Shown: positions 26,673-35,024 of the stretch, piece by piece | Layout: every line of letters starts with the position of its first letter | Numbering within the stretch: the stretch's first letter is position 1 | Source of the DNA: CAZSBB01 sp964605235 | Lineage (GTDB): Bacteria > Planctomycetota > Phycisphaerae > Phycisphaerales > Phycisphaeraceae | Assembly (NCBI GenBank): GCA_964605235.1 | Contig: CAZSBB010000006.1 | Span: forward strand, 101,604 to 165,603 | DNA length: 64,000 nt | Direction: 5' to 3' | Translations under genes and position numbers: made by a program | Notes under the pieces: generated by a model | The model's input: the letters and a program-made list of their open reading frames with translations, nothing else | Databases searched by the model: none | What the model was told of the DNA's origin: nothing

Positions 26673-27971
26673 TCAGTAGGAGTTTCCGGGTGTGCTTCCG
26701 AGGGAACTACCGAGGGAACTACCGGGGGAACTACCGGGGAGACTTCCGGGGGGACTTCCGGGGGTGGGGTGGGTGCTGCCGCCTTGACGCAGGTGACAGC
26801 CCAGGTAACTGACTTGCTGAGGTCGGTCGGGAGCGCGCAGCCGACGGGACAGCGCCAGCACCGCTTCGCGTCCCATGGCGCGCACGGGCGCTGCGATGGT
26901 GGTCAGGCCGCCGTCGGGCAACCGGGTCGCCGCCGCCTGACCGTCGAAGCCGACCAGTTGGAAGTCAAGTCCAGGGACCAGTTGATGCGCCACCGCCGCC
27001 GCCACGAAGCCGACGGCAATCTCATCGCTGGCGGCGAAGAGTCCGTCGGGACCCTGCCCCAACTCGCGCCAGCGCCGAAATGCCCGGCCGCCGGCGTCAA
27101 AGCTGTAGCCCTCGGCATCGAGTTGATGTTCAAGCGGAACCGGCGCGCCCCAGCCGGCGGCAAAGCCGGTCAATCGTAGTTGCGACACCGGGTCATACGC
27201 GCCCGCCCACTGGGGACGCCGATTGCCCAGATAACACACGCGCTGGACGCCCGCGGCACGCAGATGGGCTCCCGCCAGGCAGGCGCCCCCATGCTGGTCC
27301 AGTCCCACCAGGTCCACCCGCAGCGGGGCGACGGTGCTCGCGTGCCAGGAAGTGCTGATGACCACCACGCGCCGCTGATCGGTCGGCGTCAGCCGCAGGG
27401 TGGGAGACGGATTGAAGAGGATATAGCCGTCGCAGTCGCCCGGTTCGACAACCTGAGCAAATGAGCTCATGTCGGTGGGCAGCAGCGGCCGCGGAATCGC
27501 CCCGCCGTCCGCCAGCGCCTGCCGCGCGTGCTCGACCATCTCCAGCACCAGATCATCCACCGGGCGGGGAAACACCAGCCCGATGATCCGGCCCGCCAGA
27601 TGCCCCGCCTCCAGCGGCCCGCCGGTGCGCTGGGCGGAAGTGCGGGCGACAAATGTGCCCATCCGCTGCCGGGACGTCACCCAGCCTTCCCCCGCCAACT
27701 CACGCAGCACCTGGTGCAGACTGCTCTGGCCGACGCCCAGATCAACCGCCAGTTGCTTGACCGGCGGCAAACGGGTGCCTTCGGGCAAACCCCGCAGATG
27801 CTCCTCCAGCCGGCTGCGCACCCGCTGGCGAACCAGGACCCGGGCGGCTCCCGGCGACTGCGCCAGCGATTCCCCCCGGCTGCGGATCAGCGGTTTGAAC
27901 TGTGCTTTGGAGGCTTTCACGATATTAAGATTTATACCGAGATAGCGGTGCTGCTGCAAGATCATTTGCAT
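26673..27971 (-). CDS. GntR-type transcriptional regulator with LacI-like ligand domain
   Basis: Up to 432 residues; the start is uncertain because no ribosome site is evident (ATG 27971 or GTG 27920). The winged helix of the GntR family covers about residues 45-115 (RLPPVKQLAVDLGVGQSSLHQ...LAGEGWVTSRQRMGTFVA). A periplasmic-binding-protein-like sensor domain follows (IIGLVFPRPVDD, VVVISTSWHAS, GLDFQLVGFDGQA). The C-terminal tail is a Ser/Pro/Gly repeat encoded by six 12-bp DNA units. It heads the rhamnogalacturonan-type operon and probably controls it. AT-rich upstream DNA carries similar stretches near 27921 and 28025 that could be sites. Confidence 0.8.
   Translation of the reverse strand: MQMILQQHRYLGINLNIVKASKAQFKPLIRSRGESLAQSPGAARVLVRQRVRSRLEEHLRGLPEGTRLPPVKQLAVDLGVGQSSLHQVLRELAGEGWVTSRQRMGTFVARTSAQRTGGPLEAGHLAGRIIGLVFPRPVDDLVLEMVEHARQALADGGAIPRPLLPTDMSSFAQVVEPGDCDGYILFNPSPTLRLTPTDQRRVVVISTSWHASTVAPLRVDLVGLDQHGGACLAGAHLRAAGVQRVCYLGNRRPQWAGAYDPVSQLRLTGFAAGWGAPVPLEHQLDAEGYSFDAGGRAFRRWRELGQGPDGLFAASDEIAVGFVAAAVAHQLVPGLDFQLVGFDGQAAATRLPDGGLTTIAAPVRAMGREAVLALSRRLRAPDRPQQVSYLGCHLRQGGSTHPTPGSPPGSLPGSSPGSSLGSSLGSTPGNSY
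26695..26766. repeat. Tandem 12-bp repeat, six units
   Basis: Units are close to CTACCGGGGGAA and lie in the last codons of the regulator gene. Because 12 is divisible by three, the repeat adds four residues per unit (Ser/Pro/Gly with Leu). The plus strand also has G runs that could form a G4. Confidence 0.85.
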
Positions 27972-28232
27972 TTCATGCGAGTAATATTCGAGAAAATGCC
28001 CAATGCGGGCGGGGCATGATTCAAGATATTTAAGATTTTACAGGAGTGCTGCCTGCGGGTTTGTCATTCAAGCGGCGGAGGCGATCCGGGCGGCGATTCG
28101 ACTTGCCGGCCGGCAACAGCCGATAATGATGGAGCGCGGCTCAGGTGGACTGCGCCGCGGCGACCGGCCGATCTTTGGCGGGGAACTCGGCTCCTAGCCG
28201 ATGGTTTATCAGTTATTTAGGATTGCTTTCGC

Positions 28233-29201
28233 ATGGGTTGGTTTTTGACCAGGAACAAGCCGGCGCCCCGCACCCGTTCGCGCACTCGCGCCGGTCAGCG
28301 CAGCGTGGAGCCACGCTGGGACCCGCAGCGCACCTTGCTGGGCTTGAAACTCGTCGGCGCCGTAGCGCTGGCGGTGGGGTTGATGGTGGGCTGGCGTTAC
28401 GCCGAGTGGGGCTTGCGCAGCTACGTCAGCGCTCTCAACGAACAGCGGCGCGAGCCCCAGATCACCGTGGAACTGGTGGACGCGCCGGCGTGGATGAGTC
28501 CGCTGCTCTACCGCGACCTGTGCCAACTCGCCGCCGCGCAGATTCGCCCCGACCCGCTCAACGCCCAGCGGCTGGACTGGGCCCGTGAAGCCCTCGCCGC
28601 CAACCCGTGGGTCAAGGCGGTGCAGCGCATCGAGCGCTTGCCCGCAGACACCGTGCGCGTGCAGGCGGTGTACCGTCAGCCGGCGGCCCTGGTCGAAACG
28701 TCCGATGGCTACCACCTGGTCGACCGCGAAGGCGTTTGCCTGCCGGGCTTGTATCTCAAGCATCAACTGCGCGAACTGGCGCTGCCGGTGATCGTCGGCG
28801 CCAGCGCGATGCCTCAGCGTCCGGGCCAGCCCTGGCCGGGGCGGGATTTCCAGGCGGGCCTGGACTTGGCGCTGCTGCTGGTCAATGAGCCGTATCTGGA
28901 GCAGGTGCAGAGCATCGACGTGAGCTACCGCGATGAGCGCAACCGCATCCGCCTGGTGCTGCACACCGTCGGCGGCGGGCTGGTGCGCTGGGGCTTGCCG
29001 GTCGGTGACGAGCATCCCATCGAGCCGCCCAGCGCCACCAAACGCGCGTGGCTGACGGGGCTGTACCACCAGCGCGGCTCCATCGACGCCGGCGGCAAAG
29101 TCGTGGACGTATTCGGCCCGGCGGTGTTCGTCCGCCAGCCCCTGAACCCCGCCATCGTCGAAACCGCCCAGGCCGTGAGCTATCAGACGCAGACCCGGTG
29201 A
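28233..29201 (+). CDS. ftsQ: FtsQ-like cell division protein
   Basis: 322 residues. A basic cytoplasmic start (to about residue 35), one membrane segment (about 36-57) and an extracytoplasmic part. Near LDWAREALAANPWVKAVQRIERL the POTRA-like domain of FtsQ/DivIB is visible, with TVRVQAVYRQPAALVE and the following DREGVCLPG. FtsQ links FtsB/FtsL to the divisome. No dcw-cluster neighbours (ftsA, ftsZ, mur genes) are present, which is odd for a divisome gene but common in planctomycetes. ATG at 28233 with AGGA about 10 bases upstream. Confidence 0.75.
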   Translation: MGWFLTRNKPAPRTRSRTRAGQRSVEPRWDPQRTLLGLKLVGAVALAVGLMVGWRYAEWGLRSYVSALNEQRREPQITVELVDAPAWMSPLLYRDLCQLAAAQIRPDPLNAQRLDWAREALAANPWVKAVQRIERLPADTVRVQAVYRQPAALVETSDGYHLVDREGVCLPGLYLKHQLRELALPVIVGASAMPQRPGQPWPGRDFQAGLDLALLLVNEPYLEQVQSIDVSYRDERNRIRLVLHTVGGGLVRWGLPVGDEHPIEPPSATKRAWLTGLYHQRGSIDAGGKVVDVFGPAVFVRQPLNPAIVETAQAVSYQTQTR

Positions 29202-29345
29202 CGCCGCTCACGCCCACCGCCGCAAAGTGACTCCGGCGGTCCTGATTTTCGGTTGTGCGGTTGGTTGCCGAAATATCTGCTCGGACGCGCGGTTTCAGGC
29301 CGCCCCCACGTTTCCCCGGGCCAGTTGCCCAGCTACACTTGCAAT

Positions 29346-30182
29346 GTGACTGAATCTGCGTCCCTTCCTGAAGCTGCGCCGGCCGCCACCGATCCGGCAT
29401 CGGTGCATCCCTCCGTCATTCCGCCGCCAGGTTCTGTGCCGCCGGCAGCCATTGACGTTGATCCTCGTGAACCGGCGAAAAGAACGCGTCAACCCGACCG
29501 CTCCCCGCGCGGGTTGATCCTCGCCTGGGCGCTTTTCCTGCTGGGCTCCTGGCTGATTGCTCTGCGGATTGATTCGCCCAGTTCCACGGTGCGCTGGATG
29601 GTCTACGCGTGTGTGCTGGGCCTGATGCTGCTTTGGCCGGTGATTCGTTTGAGCCAGGAGCAGACCGACCCCCACGGCGCTCGGCCGCGCGGCGGGTTGA
29701 CGCCCGGTTACATCTGGTTGGATTGGTTCTGCCTGGCGCTGGTGCTGCAATCGGTGATCTGGCCCCTGCATCTGACCGCCGGCTGGTCGTTTCCCCGCAC
29801 CTGGTGGCTCAACGGCACGTTGTGCGCCTGGAGTCTGCTGGCGGGATTCATCACCGCGCTGGGTTGCCGGTCGCGGCAGGTCGTTGGGCGCAGCCTGGCG
29901 ATGGCGGGATGCGTGCTGCTGCTGGTGGGCGAGCCGCTGCTGCTGGCGTTGGCGGGCGACTGGTTGACGCAGCTGGCGGGCGGACCCTGGGTCTACCGCC
30001 TCACCCCGCTGCGGCTGATTAACCTGCTGCTGAACGAACCCCATGCCTTCGTCGCCACGCGCGACGGCGTGCAGGTCGCGCTGGTCGCCGGGGCGGCGGC
30101 AGTGGGGTGGATCGGCCTGGCATTGCTCCGTAAACCCGCTGCTCCCGCCGACTCCCCCGCCATGTCTCCTGGCGTCGGTTGA
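29346..30182 (+). CDS. Multi-pass membrane protein of unknown function
   Basis: 278 residues from GTG 29346. A Pro/Ala-rich N-terminal region of about 60 residues leads into several hydrophobic helices (LILAWALFLLGSWLIAL, WMVYACVLGLMLLW, FCLALVLQSVIWPL, LCAWSLLAGFITALG, LAMAGCVLLLVGEPLLLAL and VALVAGAAAVGWIGLALL). About six membrane spans. No known family recognised. It lies 144 bases after the FtsQ-like gene and 12 bases before thpR, so all three may form one transcript. Confidence 0.65.
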   Translation: MTESASLPEAAPAATDPASVHPSVIPPPGSVPPAAIDVDPREPAKRTRQPDRSPRGLILAWALFLLGSWLIALRIDSPSSTVRWMVYACVLGLMLLWPVIRLSQEQTDPHGARPRGGLTPGYIWLDWFCLALVLQSVIWPLHLTAGWSFPRTWWLNGTLCAWSLLAGFITALGCRSRQVVGRSLAMAGCVLLLVGEPLLLALAGDWLTQLAGGPWVYRLTPLRLINLLLNEPHAFVATRDGVQVALVAGAAAVGWIGLALLRKPAAPADSPAMSPGVG

Positions 30183-30194
30183 AGGGAGGCGGTC

Positions 30195-30782
30195 ATGCCC
30201 CGGTTATTTGTGGCGATTGCGATCGAACCCACGCCCATCCTGCAAGCGCTGATGGAGGACCTGGAACGGCTGCGCACCGTGCTCAAACCGGTGCGCTTGG
30301 AACAACTGCATTTGACCTTGCGGTTTTTCGGCGAGGCGACGGAAGAACTCGCCGCCGCGCTGCCGGGCTTGCTTGATGAGCTGACGCGCCCGCAGCAACA
30401 TTTCCCCCTGCGTTTGCAGGGGTTGGATGTGTTTGGCGCCGGCCTGCCGCGCCTCCCCCGGGCCATTTATGCGCCGGTGGAGCCCGTGGCGCCGGTGCGC
30501 GGGCTGTTCGATCGGTTGACCTCGGCGTTGACTGGCCATGCGTCGGCGCGGGCGGCGTGCGCCGACGCTCACCCCTTTGCCGCCCACGTCACCCTCGCCC
30601 GGCAGCGGCCCAACCGCAGCCCCAATCGTCAGCATCAGCAACGTCTGCAGCAGTTCTTTACCGACTATGGCGCTGCTGAACTGGCGCGCCAACTGGTGCG
30701 CCATGTCGATCTGATGCAAAGCGAACTGCTGCCCGATGGCCCGCTGCATACGCTGCGCCACCGGGCGCACCTGTCGCCGTAG
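30195..30782 (+). CDS. thpR: RNA 2',3'-cyclic phosphodiesterase
   Basis: 195 residues. Two catalytic HxTx motifs are clear: HLTLRF and HVTLAR, about 95 residues apart as in 2H phosphoesterases of the LigT/ThpR group. ThpR hydrolyses 2',3'-cyclic phosphate ends of RNA to 2'-phosphate. The start is the ATG at 30195, preceded by GGGAGG. An inverted-repeat element of family E follows directly after the stop. Confidence 0.88.
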   Translation: MPRLFVAIAIEPTPILQALMEDLERLRTVLKPVRLEQLHLTLRFFGEATEELAAALPGLLDELTRPQQHFPLRLQGLDVFGAGLPRLPRAIYAPVEPVAPVRGLFDRLTSALTGHASARAACADAHPFAAHVTLARQRPNRSPNRQHQQRLQQFFTDYGAAELARQLVRHVDLMQSELLPDGPLHTLRHRAHLSP

Positions 30783-30792
30783 CGCCGGTTGC

Positions 30793-30916
30793 TCTTCACG
30801 AGCCGGAAGCGTGAGCGACGGGAAGCGCGCTTGAACTTCAATTGACTGCTGAGTAAATCTTGCCGCCCTGGCGACCAGGCGCCCTGCCCGTCGCTCACGC
30901 TTCCGGCTCGTGAAGA
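30793..30916. repeat. Inverted-repeat element, family E, copy 2
   Basis: Perfect 30-bp terminal inverted repeats (30793-30822 and 30887-30916) containing ACGAGCCGGAAGCGT. The interior, including GAACTTCAA and CGCCCTGGCGACC, also matches copy 3 at 34297-34411. It separates thpR from a convergent gene, so one role as a bidirectional terminator is possible. Confidence 0.9.
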
Positions 30917-30932
30917 CAACCATTCGCGTTCA

Positions 30933-32069
30933 TCACGCGCCGGGCGCGGGATCGAAGCGCAGCACCAGGTCGTACACCTTGCCGCCCAGCGCCTCGGCGA
31001 CGCCCCGGTCCTTGATCATCGCCGCGTTCACCACGTCGCAGGTCAGCAGCGCATCGAGATTGCTCTCCACGCCCCGGCCCATGCCTTCGAGCACGCATAA
31101 ATCCACCGGCTGCTGCGTAACCGCCTGCGCCAGTTCGGGACTGATCCGCGCCAGGTCGATCAGCGGCACGCCGTTGCCGCTGTGCACGATCGTCAGCGTG
31201 CCGTCGCGCCACCCCTGGGCGAGCACCGGGTCCACCCGCGCCGCTTGCTCCACCAGATCCGCCAGCTCCACATCCGTCACGTCATTGAGCGTGGGCGTGC
31301 GGTTGGCGGTGAGGATCACCTGCGTCCCCTGGCTCAGCAGCAGATGGGTCAGCGGGAGCATGCCCAGCACCACATCGCAGCCGGCGTTGTCGACAAACAG
31401 CAGGGCGCGTTCATGAGCGCCGCGCTGATGCCGCGCCAGCAATGGCGTCAGGTCGTCGATCAGCCAGGGGCGCGGCGAAAGCCGGGCGCAGACGTCGTGA
31501 TAATCCACGCTCTTGCCGCCGTCGAACAGGGCGGCGGTTTCCGTCGCGCCCAGGTCGAAAATGTTGCCCGCGAACACGCCGCGCCAGCCTTCCTCCCAGC
31601 GCGCCTGCGGAGCGGCGATGCCATCAAGCTGCGCCAGCCGACTTTGCAGGTGCTCCAGCGCCTGCTGGTTTTCGCGGTGTTTGACCAGCCGATAGGGGTC
31701 TTCAATGTCGACGTCGCGCAGCACGCCTTCCCGCACCAGGCAGATGTCCAGAATCGACAGCGGCGCGGTCCAGTCACGCAGCTCATCGAGCAACGCAAGA
31801 AACCGCTGCCGCGCGTGCTCACACCCGGCGGCGATGCTGGTGTCCGACAATCCGCGCTGCGCCATCTCGCGGGCCGCTTCTTCCAGCAGCTTGGGGAAGT
31901 GCGTGGCGAACAGGCCCAACCAGTAGGTGTGATGGGCGGGGCGGTCGGGCAGGTTCCAGATGCAGGGACGATATGTCTGCACATCGCGCAGCAAAGGCAA
32001 TGGCACACTGCCCTGAAACCGGACAGCACTCTGGGTCAGCAGTTCGGCAAAGGAAGGGTGCGCGGTCAT
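30933..32069 (-). CDS. DUF89 / ARMT1-like damage-control phosphatase
   Basis: 378 residues. DUF89 hallmarks: FAGNIFDLGATE, LLFVDNAGCDVVLGMLP with the metal-binding Asp-Asn, the segment VILTANRTPTLNDVT, and EGMGRGVESN near the end. DUF89 enzymes are metal-dependent phosphatases that remove damaged or side-product sugar phosphates and phosphopantetheine. Its ATG overlaps the hisH stop by four bases (ATGA), so it is translated with HisH. What it repairs in histidine metabolism, if anything, cannot be read. Confidence 0.85.
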   Translation of the reverse strand: MTAHPSFAELLTQSAVRFQGSVPLPLLRDVQTYRPCIWNLPDRPAHHTYWLGLFATHFPKLLEEAAREMAQRGLSDTSIAAGCEHARQRFLALLDELRDWTAPLSILDICLVREGVLRDVDIEDPYRLVKHRENQQALEHLQSRLAQLDGIAAPQARWEEGWRGVFAGNIFDLGATETAALFDGGKSVDYHDVCARLSPRPWLIDDLTPLLARHQRGAHERALLFVDNAGCDVVLGMLPLTHLLLSQGTQVILTANRTPTLNDVTDVELADLVEQAARVDPVLAQGWRDGTLTIVHSGNGVPLIDLARISPELAQAVTQQPVDLCVLEGMGRGVESNLDALLTCDVVNAAMIKDRGVAEALGGKVYDLVLRFDPAPGA

Positions 32070-32698
32070 AGCCGGTGGAAATTCTCCAGCAGTTTCAAGC
32101 CCACGCGCTGCGATTTTTCCGGGTGGAACTGGGTGGCGAAGATGTTGCCATGCCGCACGCTGGCGCAGAAGGTGCCGCCGTAGTCCGCGGTGGCCGCCAC
32201 ATCGCTGTCGCGCACCTCGGCCGCGTAGTAGCTGTGGACGAAGTAGAACGACATCGGCGTCGGCAGGTCCGCCAGCAGCGGATTGCCGGGGCGCGGGGTG
32301 ATTTCATTCCAGCCCATGTGCGGCACTTTGAGCTTGCCAGCCCCATACGCAGGGCCACGAAAGCGACGCACCGCGCCAGGCAGAATGCCCAGCCCCGGCA
32401 CCAGTTGGTCGGGACTCGCCGCATCTTCCTCGGAGCCGGAGAACAGCAGTTGCATCCCCAGGCAGATGCCCAGGAACGGCTTACCCGCCTGCAGGAAGTC
32501 ATGAATCGCCTGCACCCACCGGCCGTCACGCAGATGGGTCATGCCGTCGGCGAAAGCCCCGACGCCCGGGAGGATGAGTTTGTCACAACGGGAAACCTGG
32601 TCCGCGGTGCGCAGGATCTCGGCCGGCGCGCCGACGCGCTGCAGCGCCTTCTGCACGCTGCGCAGATTGCCCATGCGATAGTCGATGATGCCGATCAT
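32066..32698 (-). CDS. hisH: Imidazole glycerol phosphate synthase subunit HisH
   Basis: 210 residues. The glutamine amidotransferase triad is visible: nucleophile Cys in LGICLGMQLLF, His and Glu in TQFHPEKSQ. The start MIGIIDYRMGNLRSV is typical of HisH. It delivers ammonia to HisF for the fifth step of histidine synthesis. HisF is not adjacent; the 4-base overlap with the DUF89 gene suggests coupling. Confidence 0.93.
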   Translation of the reverse strand: MIGIIDYRMGNLRSVQKALQRVGAPAEILRTADQVSRCDKLILPGVGAFADGMTHLRDGRWVQAIHDFLQAGKPFLGICLGMQLLFSGSEEDAASPDQLVPGLGILPGAVRRFRGPAYGAGKLKVPHMGWNEITPRPGNPLLADLPTPMSFYFVHSYYAAEVRDSDVAATADYGGTFCASVRHGNIFATQFHPEKSQRVGLKLLENFHRL

Positions 32699-32766
32699 GG
32701 TGCGACAGTGTAAGCCGGGCGACGGGAGCGCGGCAGGGGATTGATGAGAAAATGATGCGCAGCGGG

Positions 32767-32800
32767 AAAAAGAAAACGGCGGGGAGTTGAAACCCCGCCG
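32767..32800 (-). terminator. Rho-independent terminator of the OmpA-family gene
   Basis: Read leftwards: CGGCGGGG, an 8-base loop, CCCCGCCG, then a T-rich tract. It lies 31 bases past the stop of the OmpA-family gene. Confidence 0.85.
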
Positions 32801-32830
32801 CGGTGTGCATGCGTGCGTTGATCGGGGGCG

Positions 32831-33532
32831 CTACTCGTTGAGCACGACCACGATTTCCACGCGGCGGCTCTTTTCCTTGCTGGTGCGCGGATGCCATTCG
32901 CCCAGGCCGACGGCTTCGAGTTGCCGCGGCGTCACGCCAGCGGTCTGCAGGAAGCGATGGACGGTGGCGGCGCGTTCGAGGCTCAGGTCCAGGTTGTCCT
33001 TCCAGCCGGACTTGCGGATGGGGTCGGTGTCGGTGTAACCCTCGACGCGGATGCGCTTGTCGCTGTACTTCTGCTTGATGACGTCGGCGATCTCGCGGAG
33101 CGTTTTTTCCGCCGAGGTCTTGAGCGTCGCCTTGCCGGAGGCGAACAGCACATCGCCGGGCACGCGGACGGTGATGCGGCTGTTGGTCTGGGTGCTCTCG
33201 ATGCCGGCGATATTGCTGAAAGCGGTGGTGTCGCTCAGCGGCGCGGGCGCCGGGCCGAGGGCGACCGGCGCGGCAGGCACAGCCGATGCCCGGGCGCGCT
33301 CGGCGGCCAGCTGGGCTTCGAGCTGACCGATGCGGCTGGTGTAGTTGGCGCGTTCGCCTTCCGCGCCGTCCAGAGCCTGGCGGGTCTGGTTGAGCCGATC
33401 CTGCAGTTCCTGGTTCTGGGCGTACAGCGCGTCACGTTCCTGCCGGAGCCGGCTCTTGCCGCACCCGGTGAGCATGCCCGCCAGCACCACAAACATCAAA
33501 CCCCACGCCAGCGACCGTCCTTGGAGCATCAT
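32831..33532 (-). CDS. OmpA-family outer-membrane lipoprotein (Pal-like)
   Basis: 233 residues. A lipoprotein signal with lipobox LTGC (Cys near residue 24) is followed by a coiled-coil stretch rich in Glu/Arg/Gln (about 27-80). A Pro/Ala linker leads to the C-terminal OmpA domain: LFASGKATLKTSAEKTL, IRVEGYTDTDPI, and ERAATVHRFLQ...GLGEWHPR. The OmpA fold binds peptidoglycan, tethering the outer membrane. No tol genes are adjacent. Start at 33532, or three bases later at a second ATG. Confidence 0.9.
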   Translation of the reverse strand: MMLQGRSLAWGLMFVVLAGMLTGCGKSRLRQERDALYAQNQELQDRLNQTRQALDGAEGERANYTSRIGQLEAQLAAERARASAVPAAPVALGPAPAPLSDTTAFSNIAGIESTQTNSRITVRVPGDVLFASGKATLKTSAEKTLREIADVIKQKYSDKRIRVEGYTDTDPIRKSGWKDNLDLSLERAATVHRFLQTAGVTPRQLEAVGLGEWHPRTSKEKSRRVEIVVVLNE

Positions 33533-33673
33533 CGCAGTTTGTCCTTGTCAGAAAGGTTATCGGTACAGAATACCAGATTTTTCCGTGCAAGGCGGGGGGC
33601 GTCGGGTGTAAAACCGGTCAGCGGGGGCAGGGATTTTCTGCATTCTGACGGCCGGGGCGATATCCTTTGCCGC

Positions 33674-34264
33674 ATGAGTCTGACTTCAGCCGAGCATGTC
33701 GCCCATCGTCTGCATACGAACATCGCCGCCGCGGTGGAGGCGCTGCAAGCTTGCGCCGGGCTTGCGGGCGAACTGACTGCTGCGGTGGACCTGCTGGTGG
33801 GTTGTCTGGGGCAGGGGGGCAAGCTGCTGACCTGCGGCAATGGAGGCAGCGCCGCCGATGCCGCGCACCTGGCGACGGAGTTCGTCGTCCGGCTGCAGGA
33901 TGAACGTCGGCCGTACCCCGCCATCTGCCTCAACGACAGCGGCGCCACGCTGACCGCCATGGTCAACGATTATCCCGCGGATCAGATTTTCGCCCGTCAG
34001 GTTCGCGCCCACGCCCGCCGGGGCGACGTGCTGCTGGTCATTTCCACCAGTGGCAAGAGCCCCAACATCCTCGCCGCCATGCAGACCGCACGTGAGTTGG
34101 ACGTGCCTGTCATCGCTCTGCTCGGACGCGACGGCGGCCTGGCCCGCGCGCTGGCGACCGTCGCGCTGGTCGTCCCCAGCCAGTCCACCGCCCGGATTCA
34201 GGAAGCCCACACGCTGCTGTACCACTGCCTGTGCGAACTGACGGAAGAACGCTTGCCCAGGTGA
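33674..34264 (+). CDS. gmhA: SIS domain sedoheptulose-7-phosphate isomerase (GmhA-like)
   Basis: 196 residues from the ATG at 33674. The SIS fold shows GKLLTCGNGGSAADAAHLATEF and VLLVISTSGKSPNIL, both sugar-phosphate binding loops. GmhA converts sedoheptulose 7-phosphate to D-glycero-D-manno-heptose 7-phosphate, the first step to heptoses of lipopolysaccharide core. Length and motifs match the family. Related DiaA proteins share the fold, so GmhA is likely but not certain. It stands alone, followed by a family E repeat. Confidence 0.85.
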   Translation: MSLTSAEHVAHRLHTNIAAAVEALQACAGLAGELTAAVDLLVGCLGQGGKLLTCGNGGSAADAAHLATEFVVRLQDERRPYPAICLNDSGATLTAMVNDYPADQIFARQVRAHARRGDVLLVISTSGKSPNILAAMQTARELDVPVIALLGRDGGLARALATVALVVPSQSTARIQEAHTLLYHCLCELTEERLPR

Positions 34265-34296
34265 AACGCAGTGCGTGCGTGTGTGCGGTGCTGTGA

Positions 34297-34411
34297 ACGA
34301 GCCGGAAGCGTCAGCGACGGGCAGCACGCTCGAACTTCAACTGGCTGTTGAGTAAACCATGACGCCCTGGCGACCGCACGCCCGGTGCCGTCGCTCACGC
34401 TTCCGGCTCGT
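34297..34411. repeat. Inverted-repeat element, family E, copy 3
   Basis: Ends ACGAGCCGGAAGCGT (34297-34311) and its complement (34397-34411) extend with one mismatch to about 24 bases. The interior (GAACTTCAA, CGCCCTGGCGACC) matches copy 2. It separates gmhA from a convergent membrane-protein gene. Confidence 0.9.
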
Positions 34412-34428
34412 ACATGAGCGCTGCCGCA

Positions 34429-34968
34429 TCATGCGGTCTTCCGCGCCCCGAACTTTTCCCCCAGCCGCGGCTTGTGCCTGCCGAGCCAGATCAACAACAG
34501 CATGGCGACCAGGCCACCCAGCGTCAGCAACAACAGCTTGTGCGCTGCGCCCAGCGCCAGCGCCGCCTGCGCTTCCTCCGCGTATTCCTCGGCTTGCTCC
34601 AGCCAGTGATGGCTCAGCACATGCAGCAGCGGAATGGTGAGTGCGGCAAGGATCACCTTGGCTTTCATCCACCGCAGCGCCCACAACGCTTTGCCATGCA
34701 TCCACAGCAACGCAACGCCGGCCGCTGTCGCTACGCTCGCGCCGGGAATGATCACGCATTGGTACAGGTGGGCGATGCGCTCAAGCTGTTCATGCAACAG
34801 CGGCGCTTCGCGCGGCAAGTCCAGCAACAACACGCATACGCTCGCCATGCCGCCCACGAGCAGCGCGATGCCGACGATCTTGGGCAGCAGGAAATACGGA
34901 CGCAGGCCGCGCCCGAACTTGCGGCCGTGCTGGTTGGTGGGTGTGGTGGCTGCGGAGTTCATCGCCAC
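34429..34968 (-). CDS. Membrane protein of unknown function
   Basis: 179 residues with four likely membrane segments (PKIVGIALLVGGMASVCVLLL, CVIIPGASVATAAGVALLWM, VILAALTIPLLHVLSHHW and LLLLTLGGLVAMLLLIWLG). Histidines and a basic cytoplasmic end are present. The pattern resembles small cytochrome- or copper-associated membrane proteins, but no heme or metal motif is clear. Function unknown. Confidence 0.6.
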   Translation of the reverse strand: MAMNSAATTPTNQHGRKFGRGLRPYFLLPKIVGIALLVGGMASVCVLLLDLPREAPLLHEQLERIAHLYQCVIIPGASVATAAGVALLWMHGKALWALRWMKAKVILAALTIPLLHVLSHHWLEQAEEYAEEAQAALALGAAHKLLLLTLGGLVAMLLLIWLGRHKPRLGEKFGARKTA

Positions 34969-35024
34969 AGTTTCAAGTGCGCTGACTCAGGAAGCAAACG
35001 ATTGAGTTGATGCCGCGCACGCTT

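Noticed and set aside
26679..26775. CRISPR-like array from the short repeats
   Set aside because: Units are 12 bp, contiguous and in frame with a gene; there are no spacers.
27921..28040. AT-rich similar stretches as a regulator operator
   Set aside because: The similarity is short and imperfect and could reflect AT-rich composition; mentioned only as a possibility.
30204..30923. Leftward frame across thpR and the family E repeat
   Set aside because: Overlaps thpR fully and its start lies in the repeat; thpR has the catalytic motifs.
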